Positions 33,032-44,489 of a stretch of 64,000 bases of DNA are shown in pieces (the stretch's first letter is position 1; each line of letters begins with the position of its first letter). The stretch comes from Euonymus europaeus (taxonomy: Eukaryota; Streptophyta; Magnoliopsida; Celastrales; Celastraceae). The translations under genes and the position numbers were made by a program. The notes under the pieces are model-generated. The model was given only the letters and a program-made list of their open reading frames with translations. It did no database searches and was not told the DNA's origin. Location: positions 11,054,001 through 11,118,000 of the forward strand of contig OY756962.1 in NCBI GenBank assembly GCA_963580455.1. The letters run 5' to 3'.

Positions 33032-33760
33032 TGTTGTACCCCAATTTTTGTCAAAATTTAAAAACCCACAAATTTTGAAATTTTGAAATTTACAATTTAC
33101 ATAACTCACGAGTCCAAGATGAGCTCATTTAAAACTATAGTACAGGTGAATAAAAATCCCGGACACAACTCATTTTGTTTTGTCTCTTATTTTTATGTCC
33201 AATAAATGAGTCATTTAAGCCCAAAGAATTAATCCAATGGAGTAAACCCGTTTGATGATTAGCCCATTACCTAAACATTTACCCAAGACTAAACTTAAGG
33301 CCCTAATGATGCAAGCCCGTTTGTCACAATAATCCAGCCCAAACCTTAGTTGAATTAAAAACATGAAGCCCGGCCCGGCACATGAGTCTAGCCCTAATCA
33401 AGTAAAAAACAAAAAGAAAACAAAAGAAAGAAACGGAAGGGAGAGAAACGGAAGAAACAGAGGGGGCGACAAGAAGAAAGAAGAAAGAAGAAAAAGAGGG
33501 CACCGAAGGTTTGAAAATGGGGAAGAGAAAGAGAAAGAGAGAGCCGACCAGCAACGGGAAGAAAGCAGAGAGCGTAGAAAGTCCAAGAGGAGTGATTCGG
33601 TTTGACAAGGGGGGTTGAATGTCGTTGATTTTGGGGGTTTGAGGATTGGGAGCTCCGGTTACAAAAAGGAGGCAGAAAGATCGATTAGGGGGGATTTTTT
33701 GGGGTTTTCTTCGTTCTTTTTAATTAGGTTTTTCTGAGTGGGCTGGCTGGGGAATTCTGG
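33032..33760 (+). repeat. Element B 3' LTR, truncated after 729 bp
   Basis: Matches 12613-13341 closely and then stops. About 2.6 kb of the LTR is absent. The frames at 33324-33608 duplicate those at 12905-13189 because both are LTR sequence, and neither is a gene. Confidence 0.93.
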
Positions 33761-34015
33761 CAGCTTTCTTGAATTTTAGCATTCTCCCATGATCCGTGCG
33801 CGACCCAGACCGCCTAGGCGTGTATAACTCACGCCCAGGATAATTTTCAGGCTTATTCTTGCTCTCATCTTGCCCATATTTGCCACCTTTTTGTTCCACA
33901 CCATCAATTGCCTATCAAAATCCATAACAATAGATAAATGTACCGAAATTATAATACCAATGAGATAATAGAGAGTTATTATCACCAAAAACAATAGGTA
34001 TATTCATACCTATCA
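33758..34015 (-). repeat. Element A 5' LTR remnant
   Basis: The 255 bp from 33761 match 7541-7795 and include the LTR terminus at 34015. TGG at 33758-33760 is shared by both parents of the junction (B's LTR and A's LTR), so the deletion joined them at 3-bp microhomology. Confidence 0.9.
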
Positions 34016-34020
34016 CTCTT
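34016..34020. other. Target site duplication of element A, right copy (CTCTT)
   Basis: Second copy of CTCTT, followed by CCATAGAGAGAGTTGAGC, the normal continuation of the satellite monomer that was interrupted at 6452. Confidence 0.95.
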
Positions 34021-35834
34021 CCATAGAGAGAGTTGAGCAACTTCGGACAATCATAGTTTCTCGGTGTACACTTTTTATTGTTCTCCTATGTCAAATATTA
34101 TGAATAGAAGCTTCAAAGATTATTTCGATTCCAAAAACACCAACTTTCTATGACAAATGGACAAAACCGTTAAAACCTCCTCCATAGAGAGAGTTGATCA
34201 ACTTCGAACCAACAAAGTTGCTCGAGATACACATTTTATTGTTCTTCTATGTCAAATTTTATGAGTATAAGCTTCCTAGATTATTTCGATGCCAAAACAC
34301 CAACTTTTTACGACAAATGTACAAAACCGTTAAAAGCTCTTCCATGGAGAGAGTTGAGCAACTTCGGACCATCAAAGTTGCTCGATGTACACTTTTTATT
34401 GTTCTTCTATGTCAAATTTTATGAGTATAAGCTTCCTAGATTATTTCGATGCCAAAACACCAACTTTCTTCGACAAATAGACAAACCCGTTAAAAGCTAC
34501 TCCATAGACAGAGTTGAGCAAGTTCGGACCATAAAAGTTGTTCGACGTACACTTTTTACGATTCTTCTATGTCAAATTTTACGAGTATAAGCTTCCTAGA
34601 TTATTGCGATGCCAAAACACCAACTTTCTATCACAAAGCGACAAAACTGTTAAAAGCTCCTACATAGAGAGAGTTGAGCAACTTCGGACCATCAAAGTTC
34701 CTCGGTGTACACTTTTATTGTTCTTCTACAACAAATTTTATGAGTAGAACCTTCCAAGATTATTTCGATTCCAAAAACACCAACTTTCTATGACAAATGG
34801 ACAAAACCGTTAAAAGCTCCTCCATAGAGAGAGTTGATCAACTTAGAACCAACAAAGTTGCTCGGGATATACTTTTTATTGTTCCGCTATGTCAAATTTT
34901 ATGAGTATAAGCTTCCTAGATTATTTCAATGCCAAAACACCAACTTTTTACGGGAAATGGACAAAACCGTTAAAAGCTCTTCCATAGAGAGAGTTGAGAA
35001 ACTTCGGACCATCAAAGTTGCTCGGTGTACACTTTTTATTGTTCTTCTATGTCAAATTTTATGAGTATAAGCTTCCTAGATTATTTCGATGACAAAACAC
35101 CAACTTTCTTCGACAAATGGACAAAATCGTTAAAACTCTTCCGTAGAGAGAGTTGAGCAACTTCGGACCATCAAAGTTGCTCGGCGTACACTATTTACTA
35201 TTCTTCTATGTCAAATTTTACGAGTATAAGCTTGCTAGATTATTTCGATGCCAAAACACCAACTTTCTATGACAAATGAACAAAACCGTTAAAAGATCCT
35301 CCATAGAGAGAGTTGAGCAACTTCGAACCATCAAAGTTGCTCGGCGTACACTATTTACTATTCTTCTATTTCAAATTTTACGAGTATAAGTTTTCTAGAT
35401 TATTTCGATGCCAAAATACCAACTTTCTATCACAAAGCGACAAAACTGTTAAAAGCTCCTCCATAGAGAGAGTTGAGCAACTTCGGACCATCAAAGTTGC
35501 TCGGCGTACACCTTATATTCTTCTTCTATGTCAAATTTTATGAGTTTAGCTTCCATGATTATTTGGATTTCAAAACACTAACTTTCTATGACAAATGGAT
35601 GAAACCGTTAAAAGCTCCTCCAAATAAGCTTCTAAGACTATTTCGATGCCAAAACACTAACTTTTTATCACAAATAGACAAAACCGTTAAAAGCTCATCC
35701 ATAGAGAGAGTTGAGCAACTTCGGACCATCATAGTTTCTCGGTGTACACTTTTTATTGTTCTCCTATGTCAAATATTATGAGTAGAAGCTTCAAAGATTA
35801 TTTCGATTCCAAAAACACCAATTTTCTATGACAA

Positions 35835-38640
35835 ATGGACAAAACCGTTAAAAGCTCCTCCATAGAGAGAGTTGATCAACTTCGAACCAACAAAAGTTGC
35901 TCGGGATACACTTTTTATTGTTCTTCTATGTCAAATTTTACGAGTATAAGATTTCTAGATTATTTCGATGCCAAAACACCAACTTTCTATCACAAAGCGA
36001 CAAAACTGTTAAAAGCTCCTCCATAGAGAGAGTTGAGAAACTTCGGACTATCAAAGTTGCTCGGCGTACACCTTATATTCTTCTTCTAGGTCAAATTTTA
36101 TGAATATAGCTTCCATGATTATTTGGATTTCAAAACACTAACTTTCTATGACAAATGGAGGAAACCGTTAAAAGCTCCTCCGTAGAGAGAGTTGAGCAAC
36201 TTCGGACCATCAAGGTCGCTCGGCGTACACTTTTTACTGTTCTTCTATGTCAAATTTTACGAGTATAAGCTTCCAAGACTATTTCGATGCCAAAACACTA
36301 ACTTTTTATCACAAATAGACAAAAACCGTTAAAAGCTCATCCATAGAGAGAGTTGAGCAACTTCGGACCATCATAGTTTCTCGGTGTACACTTTTTATTG
36401 TTCTCCTATGTCAAATATTATGAGTAGAAGCTTCAAAGATTATTTCGATTCCAAAAACACCAACTTTCTATGACAAATGGACAAAACCGTTAAAAGCTCC
36501 TCCATAGAGAGAGTTGATCAACTTCGAACCAACAAAAGTTGCTCGAGATACACTTTCTATTGTTCTTCTATGTCAAATTTTACGAGGATAAGCTTTCTAG
36601 ATTATTTCGATGCCAAAATACCAACTTTCTATCACAAAGCGACAAAACTGTTAAAAGCTCCTCCATAGAGAGAGTTGAGCAACTTCGGACTATCAAAGTT
36701 GCTCGGCGTACACCTTATATTCTTCTTCTATGTCAAATTTTATGAGTATAGCTTCCATGATTATTTGGATTTCAAAACACTAACTTTCTATGACAAATGG
36801 AGGAAACCGTTAAAAGCTCCTCCGTAGAGAGAGTTGAGCAACTTCGGACCATCAAGGTTGCTCGGAGTACACTTTTTACTGTTCTTCTATGTCAAATTTT
36901 ACGAGTATAAGCTTCCAAGACTATTTCGATGCCAAAACACTAACTTTTTATCACAAATAGACAAAACCGTTAAAAGCTCATCCATAGAGAGAGTTGAGCA
37001 ACTTCGGACCATCATAGTTTCTCGGTGTACACTTTTTATTGTTCTTCTATGTCAAATATTATGAGTAGAAGCTTCAAAGATTATTTCGATTCCAAAAACA
37101 TCAACTTTCTATGACAAATGGACAAAACCGTTAAAAGCTCCTACATAGAGAGAGTTGATCAACTTCGAACCAACAAAAGTTGCTCGGGATACACTTTCTA
37201 TTGTTCTTCTATGTCAAATTTTATGAGGATAAGCTTTCTAGATTATTTCGATGCCAAAATACCAACTTTCTATCACAAAGCGACAAAACTGTTAAAAGCT
37301 CCTCCATAGAGAGAGTTGAGCAACTTCGGACTATCAAAGTTGCTCAGCGTACACCTTATATTCTTCTTCTATGTCAAATTTTATGAGTATAGCTTCCATG
37401 ACTATTTGGATTTCAAAACACTAACTTTCTATGACAAATGGAGGAAACCGTTAAAAGCTCCTCCGTAGAGAGAGTTGAGCAACTTCGGACCATCAAGGTT
37501 GCTCGGCGTACACTTTTTACTGTTCTTCTATGTCAAATTTTACGAGTATAAGCTTCCAAGACTATTTCGATGCCAAAACACTAACTTTTTATCACAAATA
37601 CACAAAACCGTTAAAAGCTCATCCGTAGAGAGAGTTGAGCAACTTCGGACCATCATAGTTTCTCGGTGTACACTTTTTATTGTTCTCCTATGTCAAATAT
37701 TATGAGTAGAAGCTTCAAAGATTATTTCGATTCCAAAAACACCAACTTTCTATGACAAATGGACAAAACCGTTAAAAGCTCCTCCATAGAGAGAGTTGAT
37801 CAACTTCGAACCAACAAAAGTTGCTCGGGATACACTTTCTATTGTTCTTCTATGTCAAATTTTACGAGGATAAGCTTTCTAGATTATTTCGATGCCCAAA
37901 TACCAACTTTCTATCACAAAGCGACAAAACTGTTAAAAGCTCCTCCATAGAGAGAGTTGAGCAACTTCGGACTATCAAAGTTGCTCAGCGTACACCTTAT
38001 ATTCTTCTTCTATGTCAAATTTTATGAGTATAGCTTCCATGACTATTTGGATTTCAAAACACTAACTTTCTATGACAAATGGAGGAAACTGTTAAAAGCT
38101 CCTCCGTAGAGAGAGTTGAGCAACTTCGGACCATCATGGTTGCTCGGCGTACACTTTTTACTGTTCTTCTATTTCAAATTTTACGAGTATAAGCTTCCAA
38201 GACTATTTCGATGCCAAAACACTAACTTTTTATCACAAATAGACAAAACCGTTAAAAGCTCATCCGTAGAGAGAGTTGAGCAACTTCGGACCATCATAGT
38301 TTCTCGGTGTACACTTTTTATTGTTCTCCTATGTCAAATATTATGAGTAGAAGCTTCAAAGATTATTTCGATTCCAAAAACACCAACTTTCTATGACAAA
38401 TGGACAAAACCGTTAAAAGCTCCTCCATAGAGAGAGTTGATCAACTTCGAACCAACAAAAGTTGCTCGGGATACACTTTCTATTGTTCTTCTATGTCAAA
38501 TTTTACGAGGATAAGCTTTCTAGATTATTTCGATGCCAAAATACCAACTTTCTGTCACAAAGTGACAAAACTGTTAAAAGCTCCTCCATAGAGAGAGTTG
38601 AGCAACTTCGGACTATCAAAGTTGCTCGGTGTACACCGTA
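35835..38640 (+). repeat. 641-bp tetrameric higher-order repeat, about four copies
   Basis: The diagnostic monomer containing GATCAACTTCGAACCAACAA occurs at 35835, 36477, 37118, 37759 and 38400, spaced 641-642 bp (four monomers). The order of monomer types in each unit is constant, and the copies are nearly identical until about 38640. Confidence 0.9.
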
Positions 38641-39361
38641 TATTCTTCTTCTATGTCAAATTTTATGAGTATAAGCTTCCATGATTATTTGGATTTCAAA
38701 ACACTAACTTTCTATGACAAATGGACGAAACCGTTAAAAGCTCCTCTATAGAGAGAGTTGAGCAAATTCGAACCATCAAAGTTGCTCGGCGTACACTATT
38801 TACTATTCTTCTATGTCAAATTTTACGAGTATAAGTTTTCTAGATTATTTCGATGCCAAAATACCAACTTTCTATCACAAAGCGACAAAAACTGTTAAAA
38901 GCTCCTCCATAGAGAGAGTTGAGCAACTTCGGACCATCAAAGTTGCTCGGCGTACACCTTATATTCTTCTTCTATGTCAAATTTTATGAGTTTAGCTTCC
39001 ATGATTATTTGGATTTCAAAACACTAACTTTCTATGACAAATGGATGAAACCGTTAAAAGCTCCTCCATAGAGAGAGTTGAGCAACTTCGGACCATCAAG
39101 GTAGCTCGGCGTACACTTTTTACTGTTCTTTTATGTCAAATTTTACGAGTATAAGCTTCTAAGACTAATTCGATGCCAAAACACTAACTTTTTATCACAA
39201 ATAGACAAAACCGTTAAAAGCTCATCCATAGAGAGAGTTGAGCAACTTCGGACCATCATAGTTTCTCGGTGTACACTTTTTATTGTTCTTCTATGTCAAA
39301 TATTATGAGTAGAAGCTTCAAAGATTATTTCGATTCCAAAAACACCAATTTTCTATGACAA

Positions 39362-41925
39362 ATGGACAAAACCGTTAAAAGCTCCTCCATAGAGAGAGTT
39401 GATCAACTTCGAACCAACAAAAGTTGCTCGGGATACACTTTTTATTGTTCTTCTATGTCAAATTTTACGAGTATAAGATTTCTAGATTATTTCGATGCCA
39501 AAACACCAACTTTCTATCACAAAGCGACAAAACTGTTAAAAGCTCCTCCATAGAGAGAGTTGAGAAACTTCGGACTATCAAAGTTGCTCGGCGTACACCT
39601 TATATTCTTCTTCTAGGTCAAATTTTATGAGTATAGCTTCCATGATTATTTGGATTTCAAAACACTAACTTTCTATGACAAATGGAGGAAACCGTTAAAA
39701 GCTCCTCCGTAGAGAGAGTTGAGCAACTTCGGACCATCAAGGTCGCTCGGCGTACACTTTTTACTGTTCTTCTATGTCAAATTTTATGAGTATAAGCTTC
39801 CAAGACTATTTCGATGCCAAAACACTAACTTTTTATCACAAAGAGACAAAACTATTAAAAGCTCCTCGATAGAGAGAGTTGAGCAACTTCGGACCATCAT
39901 AGTTTCTCGGTGTACACTTTTTATTGTTCTCTTATGTCAAATATTATGAGTAGAAGCTTCGAAGATTATTTCGATTCCAAAAACACCAACTTTCTATGAC
40001 AAATGGACAAAACCGTTAAAAGGTCCTCAAAGAGAGATTTGACCAACTTCGAACCATCAAAGTTGCTCTGCGTACATTATTTACTGTTCTTCTATGTCAA
40101 ATTTTACGAGTATAAGCTTCCAAGACTATTTGAATGCCAAAACACTAACTCTTTATCACAAATAGACAAAACCGTTAAAAGCTCATCCATAAAGAGAGTT
40201 GAGCAACTTCGGACCATCATAGTTTCTCGGTGTACACTTTTTATTGTTCTCCTATGTCAAATATTATGAGTAGAAGCTTCAAAGATTATTTCGATTCCAA
40301 AAACACAAACTTTCTATGACAAATGGACAAAACCGTTAAAAGCTCCACCATAGAGAGAGTTGATCAACTTCGAACCAACAAAAGTTGCTCGGGATACACT
40401 TTCTATTGTTCTTCTATGTCAAATTTTACGAGGATAAGCTTTCTAGATTATTTCGATGCCAAAATACCAACTTTCTATCACAAAGCGACAAAACTGTTAA
40501 AAGCTCCTCCATAGAGAGAGTTGAGCAACTTCGGACTATCAAAGTTGCTCAGCGTACACCTTATATTCTTCTTCTATGTCAAATTTTATGAGTATAGCTT
40601 CCATGACTATTTGGATTTCAAAACACTAACTTTCTATGACAAATGGAGGAAACCGTTAAAAGCTCCTCCGTAGAGAGAGTTGAGCAACTTCGGACCATCA
40701 AGGTTGCTCGGCGTACACTTTTTACTGTTCTTCTATGTCAAATTTTACGAGTATAAGCTTCCAAGACTATTTCGATGCCAAAACACTAACTTTTTATCAC
40801 AAATAGACAAAACCGTTAAAAGCTCATCCGTAGAGAGAGTTGAGCAACTTCGGACCATCATAGTTTCTCGGTGTACACTTTTTATTGTTCTCCTATGTCA
40901 AATATTATGAGTAGAAGCTTCAAAGATTATTTCGATTCGAAAAACACCAACTTTCTATGACAAATGGACAAAACCGTTAAAAGCTCCTCCATAGAGAGAG
41001 TTGATCAACTTCGAACCAACAAAAGTTGCTCGGGATACACTTTCTATTGTTCTTCTATGTCAAAATTTTACGAGGATAAGCTTTCTAGATTATTTCGATG
41101 CCAAAATACCAACTTTCTATCACAAAGCGACAAAACTGTTAAAAGCTCCTCCATAAAGAGAGTTGAGCAACTTCGGACTATCAAAGTTGCTCGGCGTACA
41201 CCGTATATTCTTCTTCTATGTCAAATTTTATGAGTATAAGCTTCCATGATTATTTGGATTTCAAAACACTAACTTTCTATGACAAATGGACGAAACCGTT
41301 AAAAGCTCCTCTATAGAGAGAGTTGAGCAACTTCGAACTATCAAAGTTGCTCGGCGTACACTATTTACTATTCTTCTATGTCAAATTTTACGAGTATAAG
41401 TTTTCTAGATTATTTCGATGCCAAAATACCAACTTTCTATCACAAAGCGACAAAACTGTTAAAAGCTCCTCCATAGAGAGAGTTGAGCAACTTCGGACCA
41501 TCAAAGTTGCTCGGCGTACACCTTATATTCTTCTTCTATGTCAAATTTTATGAGTTTAGCTTCCATGATTATTTGGATTTCAAAACACTAACTTTCTATG
41601 ACAAATGGATGAAACCGTTAAAAGCTCCTCCATAGAGAGAGTTGAGCAACTTCGGACCATCAAGGTAGCTCGGCGTACACTTTTTACTGTTCTTCTATGT
41701 CAAATTTTACGAGTATAAGCTTCTAAGACTAATTCGATGCCAAAACACTAACTTTTTATCACAAATAGACAAAACCGTTAAAAGCTCATCCATAGAGAGA
41801 GTTGAGCAACTTCGGACCATCGTAGTTTCTCGGTGTACACTTTTTATTGTTCTTCTATGTCAAATATTATGAGTAGAAGCTTCAAAGATTATTTCGATTC
41901 CAAAAACACCAATTTTCTATGACAA
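39362..41925 (+). repeat. 2564-bp higher-order repeat, copy 1
   Basis: Sixteen monomers. Anchor monomers at 39362, 40003, 40323 and 40964 recur 2564 bp later. The unit has a distinctive monomer with TCCTCAAAGAGAGATTTGACC (at about 40023). Identity with the next copy is above 99% by eye. Confidence 0.93.
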
Positions 41926-44489
41926 ATGGACAAAACCGTTAAAAGCTCCTCCATAGAGAGAGTTGATCAACTTCGAACCAACAAAAGTTGCTCGGGATAC
42001 ACTTTTTATTGTTCTTCTATGTCAAATTTTACGAGTATAAGATTTCTAGATTATTTCGATGCCAAAACACCAACTTTCTATCACAAAGCGACAAAACTGT
42101 TAAAAGCTCCTCCATAGAGAGAGTTGAGAAACTTCGGACTATCAAAGTTGCTCGGCGTACACCTTATATTCTTCTTCTAGGTCAAATTTTATGAGTATAG
42201 CTTCCATGATTATTTGGATTTCAAAACACTAACTTTCTATGACAAATGGAGGAAACCGTTAAAAGCTCCTCCGTAGAGAGAGTTGAGCAACTTCGGACCA
42301 TCAAGGTCGCTCGGCGTACACTTTTTACTGTTCTTCTATGTCAAATTTTACGAGTATAAGCTTCCAAGACTATTTCGATGCCAAAACACTAACTTTTTAT
42401 CACAAAGAGACAAAACTATTAAAAGCTCCTCGATAGAGAGAGTTGAGCAACTTCGGACCATCATAGTTTCTCGGTGTACACTTTTTATTGTTCTCTTATG
42501 TCAAATATTATGAGTAGAAGCTTCGAAGATTATTTCGATTCCAAAAACACCAACTTTCTATGACAAATGGACAAAACCGTTAAAAGGTCCTCAAAGAGAG
42601 ATTTGACCAACTTCGAACCATCAAAGTTGCTCTGCGTACATTATTTACTGTTCTTCTATGTCAAATTTTACGAGTATAAGCTTCCAAGACTATTTGAATG
42701 CCAAAACACTAACTCTTTATCACAAATAGACAAAACCGTTAAAAGCTCATCCATAAAGAGAGTTGAGCAACTTCGGACCATCATAGTTTCTCGGTGTACA
42801 CTTTTTATTGTTCTCCTATGTCAAATATTATGAGTAGAAGCTTCAAAGATTATTTCGATTCCAAAAACACAAACTTTCTATGACAAATGGACAAAACCGT
42901 TAAAAGCTCCTCCATAGAGAGAGTTGATCAACTTCGAACCAACAAAAGTTGCTCGGGATACACTTTCTATTGTTCTTCTATGTCAAATTTTACGAGGATA
43001 AGCTTTCTAGATTATTTCGATGCCAAAATACCAACTTTCTATCACAAAGCGACAAAACTGTTAAAAGCTCCTCCATAGAGAGAGTTGAGCAACTTCGGAC
43101 TATCAAAGTTGCTCAGCGTACACCTTATATTCTTCTTCTATGTCAAATTTTATGAGTATAGCTTCCATGACTATTTGGATTTCAAAACACTAACTTTCTA
43201 TGACAAATGGAGGAAACCGTTAAAAGCTCCTCCGTAGAGAGAGTTGAGCAACTTCGGACCATCAAGGTTGCTCGGCGTACACTTTTTACTGTTCTTCTAT
43301 GTCAAATTTTACGAGTATAAGCTTCCAAGACTATTTCGATGCCAAAACACTAACTTTTTATCACAAATAGACAAAACCGTTAAAAGCTCATCCGTAGAGA
43401 GAGTTGAGCAACTTCGGACCATCATAGTTTCTCGGTGTACACTTTTTATTGTTCTCCTATGTCAAATATTATGAGTAGAAGCTTCAAAGATTATTTCGAT
43501 TCGAAAAACACCAACTTTCTATGACAAATGGACAAAACCGTTAAAAGCTCCTCCATAGAGAGAGTTGATCAACTTCGAACCAACAAAAGTTGCTCGGGAT
43601 ACACTTTCTATTGTTCTTCTATGTCAAAATTTTACGAGGATAAGCTTTCTAGATTATTTCGATGCCAAAATACCAACTTTCTATCACAAAGCGACAAAAC
43701 TGTTAAAAGCTCCTCCATAAAGAGAGTTGAGCAACTTCGGACTATCAAAGTTGCTCGGCGTACACCGTATATTCTTCTTCTATGTAAAATTTTATGAGTA
43801 TAAGCTTCCATGATTATTTGGATTTCAAAACACTAACTTTCTATGACAAATGGACGAAACCGTTAAAAGCTCCTCTATAGAGAGAGTTGAGCAACTTCGA
43901 ACCATCAAAGTTGCTCGGCGTACACTATTTACTATTCTTCTATGTCAAATTTTACGAGTATAAGTTTTCTAGATTATTTCGATGCCAAAATACCAACTTT
44001 CTATCACAAAGCGACAAAACTGTTAAAAGCTCCTCCATAGAGAGAGTTGAGCAACTTCGGACCATCAAAGTTGCTCGGCGTACACCTTATATTCTTCTTC
44101 TATGTCAAATTTTATGAGTTTAGCTTCCATGATTATTTGGATTTCAAAACACTAACTTTCTATGACAAATGGATGAAACCGTTAAAAGCTCCTCCATAGA
44201 GAGAGTTGAGCAACTTCGGACCATCAAGGTAGCTCGGCGTACACTTTTTACTGTTCTTCTATGTCAAATTTTACGAGTATAAGCTTCTAAGACTAATTCG
44301 ATGCCAAAACACTAACTTTTTATCACAAATAGACAAAACCGTTAAAAGCTCATCCATAGAGAGAGTTGAGCAACTTCGGACCATCATAGTTTCTCGGTGT
44401 ACACTTTTTATTGTTCTTCTATGTCAAATATTATGAGTAGAAGCTTCAAAGATTATTTCGATTCCAAAAACACCAATTTTCTATGACAA
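41926..44489 (+). repeat. 2564-bp higher-order repeat, copy 2
   Basis: Anchors at 41926, 42567, 42887 and 43528. It differs from its neighbours at only scattered single bases. Confidence 0.93.

Larger units (their letters stand above)
12613..33760 (+). mobile_element. Element B: Ogre/Tat-like large LTR element lacking pol (LARD-like)
   Basis: Starts TGTTGTACC at 12613, with a very long 5' LTR, an Arg-type primer-binding site at 15937, a polypurine tract at 33019-33031 and a truncated 3' LTR. Excluding nested element C, the interior is about 7.9 kb and shows no gag, protease, RT or integrase motif. It carries tandem repeats just before the 3' LTR, as described for the hypervariable 3' untranslated region of Ogre and other Tat-lineage elements. 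The best description is a non-autonomous derivative mobilised by an Ogre-like partner. Its 3' end is fused to A's 5' LTR by a deletion, so B has no right-hand target duplication. Confidence 0.82.
6453..34015 (-). mobile_element. Element A: Athila-type Ty3/gypsy LTR retrotransposon, host of the nest
   Basis: On the minus strand the element begins TGATAGG at 34015 and ends ...CCCAACA at 6453, with a 5-bp target duplication. What survives is the 3' LTR, a polypurine tract, an ORF in the env-like position, integrase and the end of RNase H. Gag, protease, RT, the primer-binding site and most of the 5' LTR are missing. They were lost in a deletion that ends within nested element B. The integrase type, the ORF between integrase and 3' LTR, and the polypurine tract reading AAGTGTGGGG fit the Athila lineage. 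About 21 kb of the span is elements B and C. Confidence 0.88.

Noticed and set aside
32756..33109. 117-codon minus-strand frame
   Set aside because: Runs across the second minisatellite, poly-A/T tracts and the LTR boundary, and is rich in Phe and Lys.
33324..33608. Frame at 33324-33608 with an identical copy at 12905-13189, seeming to be a conserved gene pair
   Set aside because: Both lie in the two LTRs of element B, so identity comes from the LTR and not from coding constraint.
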